Below are positions 56,043-64,000 of a DNA stretch of 64,000 bases, one piece after another. The notes below the pieces were generated by a model that made no database searches, was not told the origin of the DNA, and worked only from the letters and a program-made list of their open reading frames with translations. A program made the position numbers and the translations under genes. The first letter of the stretch is position 1. The number at the start of each line of letters is the position of its first letter. This DNA is from Euphorbia lathyris (lineage: Eukaryota; Streptophyta; Magnoliopsida; Malpighiales; Euphorbiaceae), in the NCBI RefSeq assembly GCF_963576675.1, contig NC_088918.1, positions 62,947,001-63,011,000 of the forward strand. Reading direction: 5' to 3'.

Positions 56043-57599
56043 TGTTTGGGTATTATTTATGTTAATTTAACTTTGTAAAAATAAATATATGCACATATGG
56101 GTTTTTTTTAAGCTCATTTAAGCTATATCTAATTATTATTTTTGTGGATTATGTGCTTGGCCCTTTTGGGATAATTAATTAAGTGATGTTTTTGGGTTAT
56201 CAAGTAGTATTTTCTATTATCCATATTTGATGTACATTTTGGGTGGGTTGTTTTCTATATATTTATTATGTAAGAAGAACTATTTTGGGTTAAATGTTAT
56301 TTTTTTATTTATAAACCTTGTTCATTATCTTTACATGTTTTTTTTATTAGAATAAAAGGTGTACTATATTTAGTATTATTTTCCTTTTTATTAGTACATG
56401 TCAAAAGCTATAATGTATATTATGTTTTTACCTCATTTTCAATCTATAGGTATAATTACCATTTTTACCAAAACATATATGTATATGTATATATACATAT
56501 ATTCATTCTTTTCTCTTTGGTATTTTTTGCATATATTTTAGATATATTGGGTTGGTGTGGGTTTTTGGATTTAAATTGTTCATTATTGTAATTATGTTCA
56601 AGTGAGGATTAATTTGAGTGAAAAAGGGAAAAATTACAAAAAAAAAAAAAGATTTCAATTTGGTTATTTAAATTAAGGGTTTTTAGATGTTCCAAAAATG
56701 TAAATAAAAGGTTGTTAATTCTTTATCTTTTTTAAGCCACTTCTTAAAAACATCACGTTTTAAAACCTTAATTCGTTCCAACGACGGGTTAAGCGAACCT
56801 TGTGATTAAAAACGCTTTTTCAATAAATAATAGAGTTTTGAATCGTTTTCCTAACTAAACGGCTTGGTACAAAAATAAATGGGCTTGTATGCTTAATCAC
56901 GCTTTTGGGTTAAAACTTGTTGCTCAACATTTTCAAACGCTCGAGTCGTTCCAACGGCGATTCGAGTGAACATCATGTAAATTAACGGGGTTTTGAAACG
57001 TACTTAAATCGTTCCAACGACGATTGAGGTACGAACCATGTAAATAAACTCGTTTTTGGGAGTGAGATTAATTTAGATTTAATGAATAACTTAAGACACA
57101 ATTCATGTTGTAAATAAATCAATTCGTTCTTCTATCTCCCTCTTTCCTCTCCTAAATACTTTAAATTCATGTAAATGGGTGATTCTTTACTAATACGGTT
57201 TTCAATAATATATGCTCAAAACGGTTTTCAAAACGAGAAAGAAAAGGTTTCAAATGAATTTTAAACTTAAAGAAATATGCGATTAGTCCGTTAGCGCCTA
57301 ACATGCTAAGTAGGAGGCCGGTAGTTCATAACCGGGCGATGTCGGGGTGCCTAGTAGCCTTTCTCTGAAAAGGAGCTAGCCTTCTCGGCTCGTACCTAAG
57401 TTTCCCGAACCCTCACCGGTCTCCCGCAAGGGATCGATGTTCATTTCCCATTCGTAGGTGGCGACTCTTCCATACTCCGAGCTCCGGCCCTGCCGAGCAG
57501 CTTAATTCCACGATTGGTTGCTTTCGGCGCCAATCACCGCTTACATCGCCATGAGGTGTCCACCCCCCGGTCCGCCCGGGCGAGACCGCGGCACCTACA
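56043..57599 (+). repeat. G3 Ogre/Tat-type 5' LTR (about 1557 bp)
   Basis: Ends in CA just before a primer-binding site; its last 385 bp recur at 1-390. The start at TGTTTGGG is inferred from the end of SIRE similarity and the TG rule. AT-rich left half; three imperfect copies of TCGTTCCAACGACGATT at 56773, 56946 and 57009. No coding sequence seen. Confidence 0.7.
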
Positions 57600-57601
57600 A
57601 G

Positions 57602-57619
57602 TGGCGACTCTACTAGGGA
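57602..57619 (+). other. G3 primer-binding site (tRNA-Arg-like)
   Basis: TGGCGACTCTACTAGGGA. It pairs with the 3' end of plant tRNA-Arg(ACG) with three mismatches by my recollection of that tRNA; a tRNA-Arg PBS is typical of Ogre/Tat elements. Confidence 0.65.
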
Positions 57620-58393
57620 AGCGAGAAATTTGATTCCGGAAGGCGTGTATTAAGCCCTTAACGGGGACAGATCGTATTATTTCTTTTTGTATGCATTTAT
57701 ACGCATTATTGCAAACCTTTTGGGTAATTTCCGCGAAACCTCTAGCGAGAGTCCATTCGTCGCTCGAAAGAGGCTAGTGTAAGTTCCCCCTTACAGTAAG
57801 GCGCCAAAGGGTCCCCATCCATTCGTTAGGGGTGAATTTGTGCGGTCCTGTGAGGTTGCCATAGGATTACCCGTTACCATTTTTTATGTGATAAATGAAT
57901 CAGTTCGTGTTTTCAAATTGCCATGATACGTGTCTAAATCCTAAATATGTAAAGGAAATGAAACGATGCGTTAATATATACTCTTTAACCGATATATAAA
58001 CTACCTCGAAAGCATCAAAACGATTCGAACTAAAGACGACTTAGTCATCTCGTGTGAATGAACTTGTGCGACCCGCCTGGTCCCTTTCCGTGTCCCGAAG
58101 AAAGCACATGTTCAGGAAATACGTTGTGACGTAAGCACGTATTAGTACAAATCGGTTTGGTATTAAGGATAGTTATATCTCGATTCAAAAGACTATATTA
58201 GCGGTAGCCGTTATTCACATTCTTTAAATATGTTGGGATAAAACGAGATTATGACAAAACGAAAACAAAGAACGTTTCTCTTTCGAACGACCTTGTCGTA
58301 ACGTGAAGAGTTTTGCAAATGTGGCCTGTCCCTTCCGAATAAAAGACAAGCTCTTACGTTATACCTTGCGTTGTTCTAAGGAGAAAAGGACGT
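57620..58393 (+). other. G3 leader, cut by SIRE-5
   Basis: 774 bp after the PBS without a convincing ORF. Internal sequence of G3 should continue beyond the right end of the window, past SIRE-5. Confidence 0.6.
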
Positions 58394-59749
58394 TGTTGGT
58401 CCCTTGTAAGGTTGCAAATATAGTTCCAAGGGGGGGGGGGGTTAGGAACTATTTTACTTTTTTTAAATGATTAGGGCAGATTTCTTTCCTTTGAGAAAAG
58501 ATTATATAACAGCGGCACTTAGCAATCAGCAAGATACTGGCTTAGTCAACTAGTGACTAGGTCAGCTTCGTTGCTTAGGTCAGGAAATAGCACTTAGAGT
58601 CTATTCCTGAACTAACTCGTTGGTAGCGCACAACTCAGCTTGACCTCTTTTACTTGGTCAGTTTTAGTTTGTTTTAAGCAAGCAATATATTAAGGAGTTA
58701 AGGGTTAGAAATACTTCACTCAGCGGAGTTATCCAGGTTCGGCTTCTTCTAAGCCTACGTCCTGTCCCCGGAACACGTTCTGAGATTTCCAATTCACTAC
58801 TGAGCTCTTTAAAGGTAGAGACTCGAAAACCCTTTACAAGTCAGAAGCTGAGTATAACAAGAGTACCTTCCTCTATACCTCTACTCACTTCTATTCTAAT
58901 TCACTAAGTACTAAAACCGAGTACTTAGCTTCTCCTTTCTATTCCTAGAAATGATTAAGATTTGTCCTAAACAACAATTGCTAGAACACCTTAGATGATT
59001 GAGGATCAATCACTCTAGACTTTTACACAAATGAATAAGCTTGTAGTGTAAGAATTTGCTTTGCTTTTGATGGAGAACTTTTATACACGTTTGGTCAGCG
59101 TAACAGCTTTTGCTCAAAGTTCTCTATTGAATGTGGATTCTGAATGCTCTATTTATAGAGAGCTGTGAGAGCTTCTGGTTATTTCGAATTTCGAAATAAC
59201 CGTTGGAGGGAAACGGCTACAGGTCATTTTCACTCAGTCTGTCAGCAGTTCTCTTGGCCAATCAGATTCCAGCATCTTCTGTTCTTCGGTCAGTGTGACA
59301 GTATGTTCCTCCATTTTAGGTAACGTCAACCAGACAGCTTGCTGCGTCTTCTGATCTTTACTAAAAGAGGAAATACTTTGTCTGGAAGCTGTCTTGTGGT
59401 CAGCGGCTGTCTTGTACGTTTTGTCGAGACAGCTCAGCAGCTTCTAACCGAAGTTGTCTACGTGGATCTTCTGGATCCTTCTTTGCTCAGCATGCGTTTC
59501 ATCACTTCAACGGCAGCGTTTTGAAATACGCGGGCTGAGTGATCTTGGGCTTGTTTGACTTGGGCCTTGACTTCCATATAGGGCTTGAGCCTTATGATCT
59601 TTATGTCTTATAATAAATTATAAACTCAACATTGAACAAACACATTAGTAACAATAAATCAAAGCATTTAAACTTAGTGTGTTGTAGAATATTTAATTTC
59701 ACTTAATTAATTTTGTCAAATCAAAATCCTGTGGAAAGGTGTTTCAACA
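58394..59749 (-). repeat. SIRE-5 3' LTR (1356 bp)
   Basis: Minus-strand SIRE LTR. TATA box at 59149-59157, a perfect 25-bp palindrome at 59177-59201 directly upstream of it, and a run of twelve G at 58430-58441 in a hairpin. Followed by the polypurine tract (minus strand AAAATGGGGGAGTT). ORF 59339-59524 is a shadow. The partner LTR is outside the window. Confidence 0.9.
59177..59201. promoter_or_regulatory. 25-bp palindrome upstream of SIRE LTR TATA box
   Basis: Perfect arms GGTTATTTCGAA and TTCGAAATAACC around one base. Near-perfect copies lie in the other SIRE LTRs at 14420-14444, 25424-25448 and 43777-43801, each 17-20 bp from the TATA box. Looks like a binding site for a dimeric regulator. 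Confidence 0.6.
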
Positions 59750-60253
59750 AACTCCCCCATTTTGATGTTGGCAAAACTAATCAGCAAGGAACTCAACGTT
59801 GAGCTCCCCCATGATAGTTGACCTTTTTGATTAAGTGAACTCCCCCGTCAGGGCTGAGCTACTGACTTAGTTTTATTCTAAACATTCTAAGGTCTAATTG
59901 AATAAGTCTAAGATCAGTTTCAGGTATAGGTCATCTTATGGGACATATTCTATTTTACTCAGTATTCAGCGGAAGTAATGTATAGTGACAGAGCACTGAG
60001 TAATTTATTTGTTCAATGGTTTAGTTTAGACAGGTTCAAACATTAATTTCTACGCAGCATGCATTTAATAGGTATTCTGCTCATTTACTGAGTTTAATTT
60101 GTACTTAGAAGATGCATTCATAATACTTAGCATGGTAGGATAAGTAACACAAGTTGGATTGATAATGCAAGTATTATATTAGATAACATAGAATAGTCAG
60201 CATACATAAGAAGAAGGAAATAAATAAGTATAGACTATGTTTAAATGAGCTAT
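59750..60253 (-). other. SIRE-5 polypurine tract and 3' non-coding region
   Basis: The polypurine tract is at 59750-59763. The rest, up to the env-like stop, corresponds to the SIRE-3 3' region and holds no gene. Confidence 0.75.
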
Positions 60254-63040
60254 CTATTTCTTCTTCTTTTGCTGACTGCCTTCAGCTTGAGTTCTTCGCT
60301 GATCTTTCTTCTCCCCCGTTTTGCCAGCACCAGGTGGAGGTAACTTGAAGGAGTCCAAAAGAATAGCTCTGGATAGCTCAGCAGAGAAGGTCTTTAAGCG
60401 ATCAGCACTTTCGTCTAACCCATCAAAAATAGGAGCACCGTTGCTTAGGACCTCAGGACTAATACGGATGTCAGCAGCACTGAACATACTGAGTACATAG
60501 GCTTGTCCTTTTCCCAGCCATGTAATTGTGTCTGTCAGCGCAGCAAAAGAGTTATGGAAAGTTTTGAGAAGTGAAGTGTCGTAGTGCTCGCGCTGAAGAT
60601 TCGTATGTCTGACATGGTCAAAAAATTTCTGGGAAGTGGTCAGTAGCGCATCCTGTTTGAGCTGAGCGGTGTCCATTTCCTCTTTGTGAAGGTTGAGTAG
60701 ACGAACTGCTTCACTTAGTTGCTCCATTGAGCATTGAGATGTGTTTGCAAGCTGAGCATTTGTCTTGTTCTGTTCAGTGTGAAGCTGAGCAAACAACATC
60801 TTTAACTCAGAAGACGTGGCGAGATTGGGATTCACAGCTGACAGGTTCTAGATCTGGGTAGATAAAGTAGTGAGGCATTGAACAGTGGTCAGCTGGATCT
60901 CAGCCAGTTTAGCTATCGAATCCTGCCTAGCATGCTGTGCTTGCGAAGATAGGAGAAGACTTAGCAGATCTTTAAGTTCCTTAACTTCATTGAGAAGTTG
61001 AGTTACTTGAGAAGGCTGAGTAGACTCAATTGGAGAAATGGCAGCAGCAGGAGGAGTTGAGTGTTGAATGTCTCGAATCAGGGCCTGCACTGAGTCAATG
61101 ATTCTTTGACTGGACTCAGTGAAATTTGTTGTGGCCAGAGAGATATCAGTTTGACCAGGTAAAGAAGAGGTTGCTGGGTCAGGGACTGGAGTTAGTGTTG
61201 GGTTCTGCTCAAGTGTTTGTTGTCCATATATTTGGTGAGCAGGGTCAGCTTCAGTGGAATGGTCAAGTTGGATAGGTTCAGAGCTGACGGGTGCTATGTT
61301 TTCTTCTTGAGTTTGCTCGGTGTGGATTGTTGGATTTACAGGGTTAGGTTGTTCGGCATGTTCCTGTGTAGAAACAGAGGCTTGTTTTTCTAAGGCCTGG
61401 GAAGGCTGAGGAGTTGGTGCAGAAGGAACTGGCTTCCTAAAGAAGGTCATCTTTACCTTGGAAGGATCATGTACCGGGGCGCTGACTGGTTGGTCTAAGA
61501 TGCTGGCCTTTACCAGTCTTCTTCTTCTGGGCTTTTGTACATGGGGAAGATCAGCTTGATTCTCATCAGCTTGAGATGGAGAGCCTTGTATGTTCTGATC
61601 GGCAGGTTGCTGGTCAGTTTGTTCTTGATGTTGTTCAACTCCATCGACTGACTCAGTAGTAGCTTGATCAGCTTGAGCATTTTCACCGGCTGTCCTTTCA
61701 GAGTCAGCTTCCTCCGCTTGCTCCTGTGCATTCCCTTCATCCTCAGTATCGTCGTTTTCAAGCTCTTCCTCGAGCTGAGCGACGAAGTGTTCGTCCAGGT
61801 CTACCTCATCCTCTTGTTGCTCAGTTTCTTCAGCATGATGCTGAGCATAGTGTGAATCCGAAGTGACTACAAAGTCAAGTGGAAGGGCGTTGATGGGTGA
61901 AAGAGTAGAAGTTTTCTGCTTCTTCTGAGGAGCATCAGTTGTATCCTCAAGTGCAGGCTCATCTTGCCGGCAGTGCTGTTCAGCTAACTGAGTTTTGTCT
62001 TGGTGTGACTCAGCAGCTGATTTGGTCTTTTTGGACTTTGGCTCAGCTTCTTTAGATGGAGTACCAGTAGGCTTCCTTTTTCGAGTCGCTGGAGCTTTTG
62101 TCCGTTTTCCTTTTGCTGGGATGATTACCTCAGAACGTAGCACTGCCTCAGCTTGCCCTTATGGCTGCTCAATAAATTTCCCTTTCTTCAATGGTTGGTT
62201 GAATTTTAGGGCATGCAGTGCTGCTGCTGTGATCTCAGATCTGTTCATCCAGGTTTCTCCTTGTAGGTCAACCTGGTGGTCAACTAGGATTTTGGTAATT
62301 AGGGAGCCTAGCCTTAGATTGTTTGTGCTGCGCAGGAATCCACCTATTAGAAACACTGGCATGTTGATCGGTTTGTAGGTCAGCATGTGCCATATAAAGC
62401 ACATCTCGAAGTGAGACGCTGAGCTGGTGCAGTGGATCTTCTGGTAGATCAGTTGAACCAGCAGGAAGTGGGCCATCTTCTGATGCTGACCCATGGATGA
62501 ACTGGATACTTCTCCAATGTACCCAGCAGGCTTACAGAAGGTTTCATCATAGTAGATGTCCTCCTGGTCACCAGTTTTTCTTAACTCATCACCTTCAGTT
62601 TTGAGACTGAGTAGGGATCCCAAGTACGTTGGGTTGATGAAGATGGTTTTTCCTCTGACTTCGGTGACTAAGTAGTCATGGTCTTTTACGTCAGCTTTGA
62701 GGTTATGGTAGAATTCCATAACCAAGTCAGGGTAGGTGGGAAAACGCAGGGAGAACAGCTCGGTCCACCCGTTGTTCTTTATCCAATCACAGAACGGTTG
62801 TTCTGAGTCGATGAAGGTCTGAGAAACCCATCGTGAAGGTTCTACTTTCCATTCTCGTACATTCTCGAATACGCGAATGTACTGCCTAGGTTTAGCTGGT
62901 TTTCCCTGAGGTTGAGTGGCTTGTTCTTTACCAACAGCTTTGGATGGTGAAGGCTGTGTTGATGGATTACTGTTAGATGGTTCATCGGTGGTGTTCTTGG
63001 AACGACCGGCACCGGAGACGTTGAAAGAGGGTTTTGTCAT
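60254..63040 (-). pseudogene. SIRE-5 env-like gene with two stops
   Basis: One frame from ATG 63040 (MTKPSFNVSGAG) to 60254, interrupted by TAA at 62156-62158 and TAG at 60845-60847. The TAG is probably a decayed Gln codon. Architecture as in SIRE-2 and SIRE-3: N-terminal domain with EWKVEPSRWVSQTFIDSEQP, YPDLVMEFYHNLK, CFIWHMLTYKPINMP and LGSLITKIL, then a basic patch (TRKRKP), an acidic middle and Leu-rich C-terminal helices. It is clearly more diverged from SIRE-2 and SIRE-3 than they are from each other, especially in the low-complexity middle, while the N-terminal domain is conserved. Confidence 0.88.
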
Positions 63041-63513
63041 TTTAGGAGGTTCTGAAGTTCGTAAGTGCTTAAGGAAATTCTGAAGCTTTCTAAAGTTCAG
63101 TACGCGTAGAGAGAAGGTAGTGGGAAATACCCACTATTTATAGATTTTTTAACTTAGGTTTCCGTTTGAATTTAGGTCGATTTTGCCCTTGGGTTGTCCA
63201 ATCGGCAGAAATCTTGACATTTATGACACTTTTAAGACATATTCGGCGCATGCGTTGTACAGGTGTCATGACGCATGCGTTTGCATTGAATGCTAATGAT
63301 TACCTTTACTCAGCGTTTGTTGTTATAAACGTTTCATATTCTGAGTAGTCAGTTTTGTTCAACGGATAGTTATAGAGATTAGTTACTCGGCATGAGATAA
63401 CTCACTCAGTGTGCATTTATTTCTGGGCATGTGATTTTGAATGAAAATCTTTAGGCACTCAGTATGGTATCACTCATTCAGCATGCATCATATCACATTT
63501 TTACTTAGGAATT
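63041..63513 (-). promoter_or_regulatory. SIRE-5 pol/env spacer with TATA block
   Basis: 473 bp without an open frame. Minus strand TATAAATAG at 63134-63142, about 98 bp before the env-like ATG, followed by GTGGGTATTTCCCAC. Third instance of the block described for SIRE-2 and SIRE-3. Confidence 0.55.
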
Positions 63514-64000
63514 TTAAGACAGTGGATTAAACATACCAATGGCTTCTCTCAGTATGCTGAATTGCTCTCGTGCTAGAGGCTTTGTAAAGATATCAGCAAG
63601 CTGCTCATCTGTTGGCACATAAGTCAGCTTAATTTCTTTCTTGAGTGCATGATCTCTGATGAAGTGATGTCTTATGCTGACATGCTTCATCCTGCTATGC
63701 TGATTTGGGTTCTTTGAGAGGTCAATTGCACTTTTGTTGTCGCATTTGACTTCAATTGTCTTTGTTTGAACACCATAATCTTCAAGCTGTTGTTTAATCC
63801 ATAGGACTTGAGCAACACAGCTTCCAGCAGCAATGTACTCAGCTTCAGTTGTGGACAGGGCTACTGACGCCTGCTTCTTACTGAACCAAGATACAAGACA
63901 GCTTCCTAGGAAATGGCATCCTCCAGAGGTGCTTTTTCTTTCGAGCTTGTCCCGTCCATAGTCAGCGTCAGTGTATCCAATGAGTGTAAAGTCATGAGTA
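63514..64000 (-). CDS. SIRE-5 pol, RNase H end (runs off the window)
   Basis: Minus strand, stop TAA at 63514-63516 after MFNPLS. I read the frame as open to the window edge at [13 protein letters not shown]. Contains the RNase H blocks [10 protein letters not shown] and [10 protein letters not shown] seen in the other SIRE copies. RT and the rest of pol lie beyond 64000, so whether pol is intact cannot be judged. Confidence 0.8.
   Translation of the reverse strand, partial: THDFTLIGYTDADYGRDKLERKSTSGGCHFLGSCLVSWFSKKQASVALSTTEAEYIAAGSCVAQVLWIKQQLEDYGVQTKTIEVKCDNKSAIDLSKNPNQHSRMKHVSIRHHFIRDHALKKEIKLTYVPTDEQLADIFTKPLAREQFSILREAIGMFNPLS

Noticed and set aside
1..64000. Host genes, tRNA or rRNA genes, CRISPR arrays, prokaryotic operons
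   Set aside because: Every long ORF belongs to an LTR retrotransposon, and the tRNA-like words are primer-binding sites of 12-18 bases only.

Overview
This window is repeat-dense plant nuclear DNA. It is made entirely of nested LTR retrotransposons, and I found no host gene, rRNA, tRNA, CRISPR array or bacterial feature. Evidence for a plant: Ty1/copia elements of the SIRE/Maximus type with gag, pol and an extra env-like ORF; an Athila-like Ty3/gypsy element with a tRNA-Asp primer site; and Tat/Ogre-type Ty3/gypsy elements, one carrying a second (archaeal-type) RNase H and one a tRNA-Arg primer site. Species cannot be fixed; a flowering plant, probably a dicot, is my inference.

Layout. The backbone is one Ty1/copia element (CopiaA, + strand): partial 5' LTR 14999-15762, tRNA-Met PBS 15764, long structured leader, broken gag-pol 17645-20160 and 53692-55069, partial 3' LTR 55081-55512. 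Its RT is split by an Athila-like gypsy element (20166-53686, TSD AAAGG, LTRs of 1292 bp each). That element's RT is split by SIRE-2 (minus strand, 24656-46093, TSD CAACT/CAACG). SIRE-2's gag is split by SIRE-3 (plus strand, 34685-44646, TSD GTTTG). The centre is therefore nested four deep, with the youngest copy in the middle.

Left flank. SIRE-1 (minus strand, LTR 13672-14998) lies in the CopiaA 5' LTR. It is itself split by a 5'-truncated Tat-type gypsy element, G1 (about 3403-11759). G1 carries a multi-exon antisense gene between pol and its 3' LTR. SIRE-1 pol contains an in-place inversion (1360-2266) and ends at another gypsy LTR (1-390).

Right flank. A SIRE-type LTR fragment (SIRE-4, 55513-56042) interrupts the CopiaA 3' LTR. 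It runs into an Ogre/Tat-type element G3 (LTR 56043-57599, tRNA-Arg-like PBS), whose leader is interrupted by SIRE-5 (minus strand, 58394 to beyond 64000). The LTR at 1-390 belongs to the G3 family.

How the genes would work together: gag forms particles; protease, integrase, RT and RNase H make and insert cDNA; the role of the env-like proteins is unknown. Intact ORFs survive only for SIRE-3 gag, SIRE-2 and SIRE-3 env-like, and Athila env-like. No complete pol survives. The signals most worth following are a conserved TATA block just upstream of the SIRE env-like ORFs, an env-like domain apparently shared by copia and gypsy elements, the spliced antisense gene of G1, a 25-bp palindrome next to the SIRE LTR TATA box, and small covarying stem-loops in the CopiaA leader.
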